From contig JAJDXV010000064.1 of NCBI GenBank assembly GCA_022823085.1, forward strand, positions 1 to 38,402: DNA of 38,402 nucleotides, written 5' to 3'. Within the stretch, counting starts at the first letter, position 1, and each line of letters starts with the position of its first letter. A program made the translations under genes and the position numbers. Source of the stretch: Candidatus Poribacteria bacterium (GTDB lineage: Bacteria; Poribacteria; WGA-4E; WGA-3G). Shown here piece by piece: positions 1-9,700 of this stretch. Under the pieces are notes generated by a model, which was not told the origin of the DNA, made no database searches, and saw only the letters and a program-made list of their open reading frames with translations.

Positions 1-136
1 CGCTCTTTTGTACCACGATGCACTTCGCATCTGGGCGAGTACGCCGCAAATCTGTTAGATTGTGACACCAGAACGCTGTGTTTTCAGAAGAATTTCATCT
101 AACAGAGCCACCTATAGCCAAAAGTGCGTAAGTCCT
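1..136. mobile_element. MITE-like element, copy 1 (left end cut off by window)
   Basis: The right end carries TGCGTAAGTCCT (125-136), the inverted complement of the left ends of the copies at 14726 and 17398. The body matches those copies, including CGCTCTTTTGTACCA at the start and GAACGCTGTGTTTTC. It is about 30 bp longer because of an extra small palindrome (GATGC...GCATC) near 18-32. The internal hairpin AATCT-GTT-AGATT lies at 49-61. There is no coding capacity; it is presumably mobilised in trans. Confidence 0.75.
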
Positions 137-163
137 ATTAAGTAATAACCGATTGCAAAAAAT

Positions 164-193
164 TTGACAAACGGGGTCTTTACATAGTATAAT
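164..193 (+). promoter_or_regulatory. Sigma-70 type promoter for rplM-rpsI
   Basis: TTGACA (164-169) and TATAAT (188-193) are separated by 18 bp, both perfect consensus boxes. The expected transcript starts near 200, giving a leader of about 130 nt before rplM. That leader could hold a ribosomal-protein autoregulatory element, but I recognise no specific fold. Confidence 0.8.
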
Positions 194-329
194 ATTAGTC
201 GGTTAAGTTCGCAGTGGGCAAACATTTTCTAAGCGTCCCACACGCGAACAATGGACGACAAGCAGTTTTTTAAAGCGACGACACATTTAGCCCCATATCG
301 GCGAAATGTAGTTAAAGGAACACGGAACC

Positions 330-767
330 ATGGTACTGAAAAAGAAAACCTATTTTCCGAAAGCGGAAAAAGAAATTAAATGGTATGTAGTGGACGCGGA
401 GGGACAGATACTCGGGCGTTTAGCCTCCCGCATCGCACACGTGTTGCGCGGCAAAAATGACCCGCGGTTCACACCCCACGCGGATTTAGGTTTTCGTGTT
501 GCTGTTGTTAATGCGGAAAAGGTACACGTCACAGGGAACAAACGTCAGCAGAAAACCTATTTCAGGCACAGCGGCTATCCCGGCGGCGATAAATACCGAA
601 CCTACGATGAACAGATGGAACTGAAACCAGAGACGATTATCATGAACGCTGTTAGAGGGATGCTCCCGAAAAATAGCCTCGGCAGGCAATTGATGAAGGG
701 ACTCAAAGTTTACAAGGGACCGTCTCACCCGCACCAAGCACAGGAACCGGAAGTCTTAACGTTTTAA
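330..767 (+). CDS. rplM: 50S ribosomal protein L13
   Basis: This is a large-subunit ribosomal protein that binds 23S rRNA early in 50S assembly. The 145-residue length is close to the usual 142-150. Family landmarks are visible: [16 protein letters not shown] near residues 18-33, then [22 protein letters not shown] around 65-86, and the C-terminal segment [20 protein letters not shown] followed by HPHQAQ. An AAGGA ribosome binding site lies about 10 nt before the ATG. It is followed by rpsI in the usual bacterial L13-S9 operon order, with a consensus promoter upstream at 164-193. Confidence 0.97.
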   Translation: MVLKKKTYFPKAEKEIKWYVVDAEGQILGRLASRIAHVLRGKNDPRFTPHADLGFRVAVVNAEKVHVTGNKRQQKTYFRHSGYPGGDKYRTYDEQMELKPETIIMNAVRGMLPKNSLGRQLMKGLKVYKGPSHPHQAQEPEVLTF

Positions 768-825
768 TTGAGTTGAGGAACCCCTATCGAAAAACGTTCC
801 TACAACTTTGGAGAGTATGAGCAAT

Positions 826-1221
826 ATGGCTATTGAACAATTCTGGGGAACCGGTAGACGTAAAACCTCGGTTGCGCGGGTCCGTATCATCCCGGGCGGC
901 GAAGCAGGGATAACCGTCAACAAGAAACCGATCCAAGAATACTTCCAACGTGCCGACCATTGGCAGGCAGCACAGCGCCCCATTGAGCATGTTGAGAGAA
1001 GTGGCGAGTTTGCCGTCCACGTCAATGTCAAAGGCGGCGGGCATACCGGGCAGGCAGGCGCGATTTCACACGGGCTCGCACGAGCACTCGTCAAAGCAGA
1101 TGAATCTTTGAAGCCGTCTTTGAAAAAAGCCGGATTTTTGACGCGCGATCCGAGAATGGTCGAGCGGAAAAAATACGGACAGAAAGGCGCACGCGCACGC
1201 TTCCAGTTCTCGAAGCGTTAG
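826..1221 (+). CDS. rpsI: 30S ribosomal protein S9
   Basis: This is a small-subunit protein whose C-terminal tail reaches the P-site tRNA. The open frame extends upstream to a TTG at 808 and an ATG at 817. I prefer the ATG at 826 because it gives MAIEQFWGTGRRK, which aligns without offset to the usual S9 N-terminus, and a length of 131 residues, near the typical 130. The GGAG at 810-813 is then 12 nt away, slightly far, whereas it would be only 3 nt from the 817 start. The glycine-rich stretch VKGGGHTGQAGAISHG and the basic tail KYGQKGARARFQFSKR are diagnostic. It lies about 60 bp after rplM and is co-transcribed with it. Confidence 0.95.
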   Translation: MAIEQFWGTGRRKTSVARVRIIPGGEAGITVNKKPIQEYFQRADHWQAAQRPIEHVERSGEFAVHVNVKGGGHTGQAGAISHGLARALVKADESLKPSLKKAGFLTRDPRMVERKKYGQKGARARFQFSKR

Positions 1222-1347
1222 AATCACAGCATTCCTCACACATCTAAAATTAATCCTCATAGATACGGGCGTGATAGCACCCATCTCGCCGATGTTTTGT
1301 GAGATAAACCGTTTTAGTGTCGAATACTCGTGTCAGTTATCGTTTGC

Positions 1348-1363
1348 GCGCGGAGAACCGCGC
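1348..1363 (+). terminator. GC-rich hairpin between rpsI and purA
   Basis: GCGCGG (1348-1353) pairs with CCGCGC (1358-1363) around an AGAA tetraloop. No run of T follows it, so it is a weak intrinsic terminator at best. It sits about 35 nt before purA and could instead be part of the purA leader. Confidence 0.35.
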
Positions 1364-1369
1364 CTATAG

Positions 1370-2677
<1,308 letters not shown>

Positions 2678-2740
2678 AGTTATCCTGCTGATAGGTGTGA
2701 TTTTTAATGGACCATCACTTGAAAAAATTGTCATTTTAAT

Positions 2741-2769
2741 TTGACATCCATCTAAAAGTATGGTATCAT
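2741..2769 (+). promoter_or_regulatory. Promoter for the tRNA pair
   Basis: TTGACA (2741-2746) and TATCAT (2764-2769) are separated by 17 bp, with a TG just upstream of the -10 box. The first tRNA begins 16 bp after the -10 box, as expected for a stable-RNA promoter. Confidence 0.8.
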
Positions 2770-2785
2770 TAAATGTTGTTGATTT

Positions 2786-2858
2786 GAGCCGTTAGCTCAG
2801 CAGGTAGAGCATCTGACTTTTAATCAGGTGGTCACAGGTTCGATTCCTGTACGGCTCA
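2786..2858 (+). tRNA. tRNA-Lys (anticodon TTT)
   Basis: A full cloverleaf can be drawn. The acceptor arm GAGCCGT pairs with ACGGCTC, the D-arm is GCTC/GAGC, the anticodon arm TCTGA/TCAGG encloses a loop with TTT at 2819-2821, and the T-arm ACAGG/CCTGT encloses TTCGATT. The discriminator base is A and no CCA is encoded. Confidence 0.97.
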
Positions 2859-2883
2859 TTGTGGGATTAAAACCACATTTTCT

Positions 2884-2958
2884 GCCCCCGTCGTCTAGCC
2901 TGGCCAAGGACACCGCCCTTTCACGGCGGCGACACGAGTTCAAATCTCGTCGGGGGTA
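2884..2958 (+). tRNA. tRNA-Glu (anticodon TTC)
   Basis: The acceptor GCCCCCG pairs with CGGGGGT (a G-U closing pair), the anticodon arm CCGCC/GGCGG carries TTC at 2920-2922, and the T-arm ACGAG/CTCGT encloses TTCAAAT. It lies 25 nt after tRNA-Lys and surely shares its transcript. No CCA is encoded. Confidence 0.96.
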
Positions 2959-2970
2959 TTTTAACGAAAT

Positions 2971-3002
2971 AAGGCAAGCACAGAGAAATCGGTGCTTGCC
3001 TT
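2971..3002 (+). terminator. Strong hairpin terminator after the tRNAs
   Basis: An 11-bp perfect stem (2971-2981 with 2992-3002) is followed by a T-rich stretch. It also lies just beyond the stop of the convergent LamG gene, so it may serve both directions. Confidence 0.85.
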
Positions 3003-3028
3003 ATTGTTATTCAGGGTAAGAATAGTAT

Positions 3029-3826
3029 CTATCGGGTTGTTTTCAATTCACCCCACGTGACAGCCAATTTGCCTGCGGCTTCGACATCCAAACTTACATC
3101 CATCACATCTTGAACCTCGTTTTCGTCTAAGGCACGGGACCAGAATGAGATTTCGTCAATGATGCCTTCTGCGCCGTTGGTCAGGGCGATGTACTGGACA
3201 GTTTCCCATCCGAATCTCGGTTTCTCGTGGAGTGCGGGGAAACCACCCGTGATTTTACGGCTGGTCGCTTGCTCTTTACCGTCGATGTAAACAAACGGTG
3301 CTTCACCCGTGAAGTCCCACGTAACAGCACAATGAAACCATGTGTCCTTTTTGATGATGCCTGTCGGATCGAATTCAACGTCCTGCCAATCGCCATCGTC
3401 GGCTGCTTCAAAATAAAATCCGAATTCTGCGGGTGTAATGTCCGGGTGCGCGGATCCTTTTCCTACAAAGAAATAAATTCCACCCAGGCTGGCATCGAAA
3501 AGCCTATAGTCGTCGTCATCTTTGCCGTCCCAATCTGGCTTGAACCAGAATAGCACACTGCCTGCTTCTGTGATAACGTCCGGGACTTCGAGATAGGTTT
3601 CCTTACCTCTGAGAACAATGCCGGCATTGTATTTGCCTTGACCAGCGACCCACTTTGCAGAGCCTCCAAACGTTCCATCGTTTCCGTTTCCTGTACCATC
3701 AGGTACTGAATTGCCACTGCCTTCACCGATCCATAGGAGTAGATCAGCATCGTTCGGAATTGCTGCGAATGCCGACATGCTAACAAATATACTCAGTACG
3801 AAAATAAAATAAATGTGCCTTATCAT
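3029..3826 (-). CDS. Secreted LamG-domain protein
   Basis: The protein is exported and carries a single LamG/concanavalin-like jelly-roll domain, probably for glycan or protein binding outside the cell. The start at 3826 (MIRHIYF) is preferred over an ATG four codons earlier because GGAGG lies just before it. Residues 1-21 form a signal peptide ending AFA. From residue 26 the LamG pattern is clear: LLLWIGEGSGN, then DGTGNGNDGTFGG, TWFHCAVTWDFTGEAPFVYIDG near the middle, and IIDEISFWSRALDENEVQ before the short tail. Such proteins are abundant in Poribacteria. It is monocistronic, with its own promoter at 3883-3911. The ligand is unknown. Confidence 0.85.
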   Translation of the reverse strand: MIRHIYFIFVLSIFVSMSAFAAIPNDADLLLWIGEGSGNSVPDGTGNGNDGTFGGSAKWVAGQGKYNAGIVLRGKETYLEVPDVITEAGSVLFWFKPDWDGKDDDDYRLFDASLGGIYFFVGKGSAHPDITPAEFGFYFEAADDGDWQDVEFDPTGIIKKDTWFHCAVTWDFTGEAPFVYIDGKEQATSRKITGGFPALHEKPRFGWETVQYIALTNGAEGIIDEISFWSRALDENEVQDVMDVSLDVEAAGKLAVTWGELKTTR

Positions 3827-3882
3827 TATTACCTCCAAATAGGGAATGGTTTCGATCTAAAATCGGTGTGAATTTGTAAGCG

Positions 3883-3911
3883 AGTATAACAGAATTCGCA
3901 AAATTAGTCAA
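3883..3911 (-). promoter_or_regulatory. Promoter for the LamG gene
   Basis: On the minus strand TTGACT (3911-3906) and TATACT (3888-3883) are spaced by 17 bp, about 60 nt upstream of the LamG start codon. Confidence 0.75.
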
Positions 3912-3929
3912 CAGACTTTTTCTATTAGG

Positions 3930-5072
3930 TTAAACCTGGTGGTACTTCAGCAACGCCAAATTCGGTGCGAAACCGATGCCGGGACGAGACGGCACCGTTA
4001 CATACCCGTCAGGTTCCAAAACCATCGGTGGTAGAAACATTTCGCCGCGCAGTGGATCCACAGCCGGCGGATAGTATTCCAGCATCAGACCGTTATCTCG
4101 GCTCGCAGCGACATGAATTTGGAGTTCTTGTGCACCGTGCGGCGCAATCAACTTCTTAGCTCTTAACGCCTCTTCGACAACCTGCATCGCCGGGTCATAT
4201 CCGGGAAGGATAGCCACATCCAGATTGAAAACATCCGCGCCGCCGTAATCAATCAACGTTTGGAAATAGGGCAACCCGTAGCCGTTTTCACCGGTAGCGA
4301 TTCGGATACCGTAATCCTTCGCCATCTCGCGTAATGCCTTATGCCCCCTGTAATCGTGGCTATGGATCGGTTCCTCAAACCAGAAGATGTCGTTTGCCTG
4401 AAGTGCGGGCAGATACGCACCCGCCGTTTCAATCGACAACGCACAATTCGCATCCACCATAACCGTAATATCAGCCCCGACCGTCTCGCGAACCGCCTCA
4501 ATCCGTTTGATGTCCGTTTCGAGTCCTGCGTTTGGATCCCCGATCTTCATCTTAACCGCGGTGGCGTTGAATTCGTCTATGTTGCGCGCCATCTCTTCGC
4601 GGAGTTCGTCAAACCCTTTGTCTCTACCGTAGTAGCCACCGGCGATATAAGTGCGTATGCGTTCCCGTGTACCACCGAGTAAGGCGTGAACCGATTTCCC
4701 TTCTAACTTCCCTCTAATATCCCAACACGCTTGGTTGATCGCTGCGATAACCTGTGTGTGATACCCACCCGGTCCGTAGATTTTGTAGTTCTCCGCTAAC
4801 CGTGAGACGTAAACGGTATCTGTCACGTCGTGTCCAATCAAGGCGGGACGAAACAGGTCTACAAACTTTGGAAATATGGAGAGCGGACGCGTCGCAGCGG
4901 TGCCGCCGTTAAACCCGTATCCGATGATCTCCTCTGTGCCACTTTTGGCAGTCACCTTTATTAGATGGAGTCTGCCTTTATCGTAAACGTGCATGCCGTT
5001 CCAGATAGGCGGCTTATCCCATTCGTAGAGTCGGCTTTCAACAGCGGTAATTTTGAACGGATGTGTCGGCAT
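3930..5072 (-). CDS. Mandelate racemase/muconate lactonizing-type enolase superfamily enzyme
   Basis: This is probably a sugar-acid dehydratase or racemase acting by abstraction of a proton alpha to a carboxylate. At 380 residues it has the family size. The catalytic set can be read: VKMKIG with the KxK pair (Lys174, Lys176), metal ligands Asp207 (VDAN), Glu233 (FEEP) and Glu262 (TGEN), the dyad Asp285 (FNLD) with His312 (PHG), and Glu316. The KxK plus His-Asp dyad places it in the mandelate racemase subgroup. GGAG lies 7 nt before the ATG. It has no same-pathway neighbour, so the substrate cannot be named. Acid-sugar dehydratases (galactarate, gluconate or rhamnonate type) are the likeliest match. 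Confidence 0.88.
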   Translation of the reverse strand: MPTHPFKITAVESRLYEWDKPPIWNGMHVYDKGRLHLIKVTAKSGTEEIIGYGFNGGTAATRPLSIFPKFVDLFRPALIGHDVTDTVYVSRLAENYKIYGPGGYHTQVIAAINQACWDIRGKLEGKSVHALLGGTRERIRTYIAGGYYGRDKGFDELREEMARNIDEFNATAVKMKIGDPNAGLETDIKRIEAVRETVGADITVMVDANCALSIETAGAYLPALQANDIFWFEEPIHSHDYRGHKALREMAKDYGIRIATGENGYGLPYFQTLIDYGGADVFNLDVAILPGYDPAMQVVEEALRAKKLIAPHGAQELQIHVAASRDNGLMLEYYPPAVDPLRGEMFLPPMVLEPDGYVTVPSRPGIGFAPNLALLKYHQV

Positions 5073-5155
5073 TGTTTTTCTCCGAAAGTTAAAGAGGTTT
5101 TCGGCAATCTATCATAAGTCAGATGCGATACGGGAGGCGGACAAGGGGTCGCGTG

Positions 5156-7741
5156 CTACCTTCTCGTAGAATAGGTCTCAATATCCAATCGCGGAGGTAT
5201 TTCAAGAAAATCCTGATCGCTGAACACTAATTGAAAGATACCTTGTCGCCGTGGTCCGTCAGACACCACCATCCTACCAGCGGAATTGAACGCCCCTTCA
5301 AGCGTTTCTAACACTTTTCGCTTGTACTCGGTGTCAAGGTTACCAGCAAGGTGTTCCCCTTTTGTGTCAAAAATCATGACGTGCGTCACGCCTCCAATTT
5401 CATTCGCCATTGCAACGAAATCAGGATAGATACGTCCGCGTTTCCAACCCTGTAAATAATACTCACCGCGTTGGCGCGCCGCGACCCGGTGCCACCATTG
5501 TAGTGCCAACTCTTCGTCAAGGTAATACGCGAATTTCTTTTCCAATTCAGAATCAAATTGCTGCTCAAATACCGGTTCAAATAGCGTTAGTTGCAAAGGT
5601 TGATAGTCTCTTCTGAGTAGTGGTCTATCGCTATCGGGATTGACTTGTATTTCATAACTGTCTACCATCTGGTAATTGGGTTGTTGTGTCTCTAAGTCGA
5701 AACGGATTTCACCCTGATCCAGTTTTCTGCGAAAGACCTGCTCCGCCTGTTTCTCCACTTCATTTTTTACATGTTCCCGTAGGATATGTACAAGATAAGA
5801 ACGCCGATCATAGATAGCCTCTTCGGTTTCCCCGCCTGCACTAAGGTGTTCGTGCATCTGCTGGGCAATCCGAGCCGCTTGCCAAGGGTTAGGCATAATA
5901 TCCGACAGACGGCGTGCAAAATCAGCGATACTTATTTGCCTCTCAATATGCGGTCCTTGTTCGGTATGGAAAACAGGTGCTGTTTCATCAACGTCAACCG
6001 TTGCAGACTGCCGCCGGACGCTCTGCAGGGCAGACGCGCTCGGGTCCGGTGGTTCAATTGCTGCCCAATCTACCTGTGGTAGAATGTGTGCTTGATAATT
6101 GAGTTGAACCCATTCATCTCCGTTTCTATGGCGTACCATCGGCAAATAGATGTGCTGGTTCTGGAACTGTTCGCGACGTGTTATCATTTGTCTCCCGACC
6201 TTTTGCCCTTCACTCGTTTGCTGTGAATCCGAGGCACCCATAACTTCATCACCTAAGCCTGTTAACCCTTCCGATTCCAAGCCGTTCTTAACTTGTGTGA
6301 CAACGGTTCCGACCTCAGCGTTATTGCAATAGACGTAACACTGATCGAGCGATTCATTACCGGTGCGTTGCGCGTATGGTTGCCGCATGACTCTACCTAC
6401 GAGTTGCGTAATAGCCCTTTGTGCTTGTGTGTTGTCAAGCATCACCAAGAGATAAGCGAACGGGCAGTCCCATCCTTCCATCAGCGCGGATTTTGTGATG
6501 ATCCAACGCACTTGCGACAATTCGGAGAGTAGGTTTTCTCGTCCGAGTTCGTCGTTTTCAGCGGATTTGACGCGAACCGCATCAGAGGGGACACGCAAGT
6601 TTTGTGTAAGATATTCTCGTACGTCCTCAGCATGGATTCGTCCTCCTCCCCGTTGATCTCTACCGGTTCGTTCAACACGCACAACGGCAATCGGACGGAT
6701 ATACCGTCCCGTGCTGTTTTTAAACGATCTTGCTTCGGCATCAAGCCGTTCAAGTTCATCCACTGCCTGCCCTAATGTCAATTGCCACTCGGCGTTTGGA
6801 AATGATGTTACCTGCACCGGTAACTTAATCATCTCCTCTCTTTTTAAGTCGGGTCCTCCAATATCAACGAGGAGGTTGCTAATCCCACGGTTGGGTGTTG
6901 CGGATAGTTCAATCACCATCCGCGGGTCAAGGCGGTTGATGGATTTGGCGAATTCTTCATTTGCCTCCCTATTTCTCGCGCCGTAGGCTTTATGTGCTTC
7001 ATCAAGAACTACCACAGGACGCAGCAACTTGAACACGTTAAAGAGGCTCTGTTTGATAAGGCCGCGTTCGGTGTGGCATTCCAGATCGGGGTATTCGTTT
7101 AGCATCTCGGTATTGCCGAAGATATTATCAATGTCAGGGAAAAAACTCGGATAGCGTCCACTATCCCTGAACATGCGGAGAAACTCCCTACCTCTCTGCC
7201 GGTTTGTTGCTGGGAGCATCAAGAGCATGACGCAGAGGTAATTGGCGATGTCGTCTCTATTGAATGTATCCTCTTTTTCTAACATTTTGACGCGACCCGC
7301 ACCTGCCCGATTTAACATTTTACGGTAGGGGTGTTGTTTATCCCACAATGCAGCTTTCGTTTGAGAGTAGATCGCTTTGCTCGGCACAACCCACAGTACC
7401 AAACCGCGTTGCCAAGGAAGACGTTCGAGTGCAGCGGCAGCAAGCAAGGTTTTACCGCCACCTGTCGGCACTTTGAAGCAGATATGTGGGATGGGACGGT
7501 TTGCCTCGTCGGTACGGTCAACGTATTCGCCAGCAGTTGATGCAACACCACCGTTTTCTGCTGAATTTCTCCAAGCGATTTTAGGATAATTGCGAATTTC
7601 ATCAGGAATCGGTATATCAACGGGTGTCTGTCTAAAAGCCTCAATCATGGTTTCAGAGGCCTGTTGTGCTTCCTCAAGTGCTTCTAACCAACGCGCCAAA
7701 GCTTCAAGGGCACCACGTTGATACTCTTTTAACTCCATCAT
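5156..7741 (-). CDS. Type III restriction endonuclease subunit (Res)
   Basis: This is the helicase-nuclease subunit of a Type III restriction system, which translocates on DNA and cuts when paired with Mod. It has 861 residues. The superfamily 2 motor motifs are VPTGGGKT (91-98, Walker A), DEAH (247-250) and SATP (280-283). A later helicase block reads ALMEGWDCPFA, then QLVGRVMRQP with the arginine finger. A C-terminal PD-(D/E)xK nuclease is visible as YPDF (Asp774) followed by IFDTKG (Asp792, Lys794). The family usually spans 850-1000 residues, so it appears intact. It lies 11 nt downstream of mod in one operon. Two ATGs are adjacent at the start, and the second is better spaced from AAGGTGG. 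Confidence 0.9.
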   Translation of the reverse strand: MMELKEYQRGALEALARWLEALEEAQQASETMIEAFRQTPVDIPIPDEIRNYPKIAWRNSAENGGVASTAGEYVDRTDEANRPIPHICFKVPTGGGKTLLAAAALERLPWQRGLVLWVVPSKAIYSQTKAALWDKQHPYRKMLNRAGAGRVKMLEKEDTFNRDDIANYLCVMLLMLPATNRQRGREFLRMFRDSGRYPSFFPDIDNIFGNTEMLNEYPDLECHTERGLIKQSLFNVFKLLRPVVVLDEAHKAYGARNREANEEFAKSINRLDPRMVIELSATPNRGISNLLVDIGGPDLKREEMIKLPVQVTSFPNAEWQLTLGQAVDELERLDAEARSFKNSTGRYIRPIAVVRVERTGRDQRGGGRIHAEDVREYLTQNLRVPSDAVRVKSAENDELGRENLLSELSQVRWIITKSALMEGWDCPFAYLLVMLDNTQAQRAITQLVGRVMRQPYAQRTGNESLDQCYVYCNNAEVGTVVTQVKNGLESEGLTGLGDEVMGASDSQQTSEGQKVGRQMITRREQFQNQHIYLPMVRHRNGDEWVQLNYQAHILPQVDWAAIEPPDPSASALQSVRRQSATVDVDETAPVFHTEQGPHIERQISIADFARRLSDIMPNPWQAARIAQQMHEHLSAGGETEEAIYDRRSYLVHILREHVKNEVEKQAEQVFRRKLDQGEIRFDLETQQPNYQMVDSYEIQVNPDSDRPLLRRDYQPLQLTLFEPVFEQQFDSELEKKFAYYLDEELALQWWHRVAARQRGEYYLQGWKRGRIYPDFVAMANEIGGVTHVMIFDTKGEHLAGNLDTEYKRKVLETLEGAFNSAGRMVVSDGPRRQGIFQLVFSDQDFLEIPPRLDIETYSTRR

Positions 7742-7752
7742 GTTACCACCTT

Positions 7753-9405
7753 TTACCTTTCGTGTAGAGCATCTGGAAGTTGGCAGAATATGATGCCCAT
7801 CTTCGTGAGTTCACGCTGTCCGATGTAATTACCCGCTGCGTAGACAATCGCCTTTCTATCGTTTTCACGGCTGGCATCTCGGATACGTTCCGCTCGCTCA
7901 AGATTGAGGATCGCAGCATCGCTACGTAAGTATTCAAGATCAGGTTTATAGATTAGGTAGTAATCGTTTTTGTCATCACTGTGGAAAAGCCCGTCATTAT
8001 TTTGTTGTTCTAATGCATCTACTCCTACAGAAACGCCGGAGGTTGTATACAGCAGATTGGCGGCAAGTGCTGAATACGAGGGCAATGCCTCTCCAGTGAG
8101 CATTGATTCTATCTCTATTGGTTCACCCAAGGTGCAGTAGGTAAAGGAGCCTCCCAATCCTTCGCGTAATGCCTCGTCACGGGCATCGGGAACACCCTTG
8201 ATGACGCGACGGACGCGCTCAGCAGTGATGGTATCGGCATAGTCTTCGCATTCAATGAGGATAAACTTCCGATTTCCACCATCTTCTTTGTTAAGAGCAA
8301 GAACAGCATGGGCAGTGGTGCCGCTACCAGCGAAAGAATCCAGGATAAGAGTGTCATTTTCCGTTGATACACCCTCGGCAATCCCTATTAAATTCGCAAT
8401 CAACCTTGTCGGTTTAGGATTGTTGAACTCAAGGGCTGCGCTTTGGAGAACAGTTTGTAATTGCTTTGTTCCTTCGTCCGTGGTCCCTCCAATATTCGCC
8501 AACATTAAATCAATTGGGACAATACCTTTTTCTTCAGATTCGCTCAGAAAATTTTTAAGACGAGGATAGCGCAAATTTCCGTCAAGTCCCCACCAAAGTC
8601 TGTTTTCACTAACATGTTTTTCATGAGTACTTTGGCTATACTTCCAAGCATGCGTAGGATGATTTATTGCCTCTTCTGTATGCGGATTTATTACTGCATA
8701 AACTAAATTTGGCCTCTGTTCTTTTGTCGCAGGATTGACATAGGAACTGGATACCCAACTGCCCCGTGGATCATCATCAGGATTAGAATATGTTTCATCA
8801 AGTTTTTCGTCCCGCTTAACCCGAATGTGAGAAACAGTATCAGATTTTCTATATGCAATGATATGTTCACGTTGATTTGAGAATAATTTTGCATTGTTAC
8901 TCCTACCATAGCGGTGTTGCCAAATAATATCTGCAAGAAAGTTTTCCCTCCCCAAAATTTCATCCAGCATCATCCGTAAGTGATGTTGTTCATTATCATC
9001 AATAGATATAAAGATTACGCCGTCATCAGCAAGCAGTTCTTTTAGCAACTGCAATCTCGGCCACATCATACAGAGCCATTTGTCATGCTTTTCCAAATCT
9101 TCGTTATCAACAGGGGCGTTCTCGGTGAACCATTGCCGCATCAACGGACTGTTCACGTTGTCGTTATAGACCCATCCCTCGTTGCCGGTGTTGTACGGTG
9201 GGTCGATATAGATGCACTTGATACGGTTGGCATAGCGTGGGAGTAACGCTTTGAGGGCGTGTAGGTTGTCGCCGTGGATGATGAGATTATCGTCTGTATC
9301 GGTTGGGTTGCAGGAGTGGGTTTCGTCAGGTTCAAGTGGGCGGTAGGGGACAGTGAGGTGGTGGGCGTAGATGTGTTGTTTTCCTTTGAATTCGAGTGTA
9401 GGCAT
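7753..9405 (-). CDS. Type III DNA adenine methyltransferase subunit (Mod)
   Basis: This enzyme methylates adenine N6 in the recognition sequence and specifies targets for Res. The motif order is that of beta-class methyltransferases: DPPYNTGN at residues 68-75 (motif IV) precedes DSFAGSGTT at 356-364 (motif I, AdoMet binding). The intervening 200 residues hold the variable target-recognition region. I chose the ATG at 9405, since AAGGA lies about 7 nt upstream; a TTG two codons earlier would also be in frame. At 550 residues it is a little shorter than many Mod proteins. It is first in the mod-res operon and sits beside a HicAB locus, a common defence-island association. Confidence 0.9.
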   Translation of the reverse strand: MPTLEFKGKQHIYAHHLTVPYRPLEPDETHSCNPTDTDDNLIIHGDNLHALKALLPRYANRIKCIYIDPPYNTGNEGWVYNDNVNSPLMRQWFTENAPVDNEDLEKHDKWLCMMWPRLQLLKELLADDGVIFISIDDNEQHHLRMMLDEILGRENFLADIIWQHRYGRSNNAKLFSNQREHIIAYRKSDTVSHIRVKRDEKLDETYSNPDDDPRGSWVSSSYVNPATKEQRPNLVYAVINPHTEEAINHPTHAWKYSQSTHEKHVSENRLWWGLDGNLRYPRLKNFLSESEEKGIVPIDLMLANIGGTTDEGTKQLQTVLQSAALEFNNPKPTRLIANLIGIAEGVSTENDTLILDSFAGSGTTAHAVLALNKEDGGNRKFILIECEDYADTITAERVRRVIKGVPDARDEALREGLGGSFTYCTLGEPIEIESMLTGEALPSYSALAANLLYTTSGVSVGVDALEQQNNDGLFHSDDKNDYYLIYKPDLEYLRSDAAILNLERAERIRDASRENDRKAIVYAAGNYIGQRELTKMGIIFCQLPDALHER

Positions 9406-9514
9406 TGGCAATTCCTTCTGGTTTATCTATACTGTGAAAGTTTGTTCATTCTTTTTCGTGTTCATCCAGTTCAAAAAGCAAATTGAACTTTATATATTTT
9501 TTCCCTTTCCCGAT

Positions 9515-9700
9515 TTATAGGCGCGGGATTTCCAATTCTTTACAGATTTCCTTGGCAAGATCATTAGAGATTTCGGTGTGTCTCGGCACAGCGGCACGGG
9601 TGCCCCGTTCTGAATTCCCTCACCACGAGTGTTTACCGCCTTCTCGAATAAGATCACATTTATTTTCTCTAAGGTGCTTAATCAACCGCCTACGTTTCAT
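9515..9700 (-). pseudogene. hicA: hicA toxin gene with an in-frame TGA
   Basis: HicA toxins are small dsRBD-like mRNA interferases. The frame reads MKRRRLIKHLRENKCDLIRE, then GGKHSW, a TGA at 9622-9620, then GNSERGTRAAVPRH and TEISNDLAKEICKELEIPRL, ending in TAA. Frame is kept throughout; only codon 27 is a stop, at a place where HicA proteins often have Trp (HSWW), so a TGG to TGA change is the simplest account. The active-site His (GGKHS) is retained. Its ATG overlaps the stop of the antitoxin gene (ATGA), showing translational coupling. It is either an inactivated toxin, a recoded stop or a sequence error. Confidence 0.8.

Noticed and set aside
2828..3019. Open frame of 63 codons across the two tRNA genes
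   Set aside because: It overlaps both tRNAs and their terminator; clear non-coding RNA explains the sequence.
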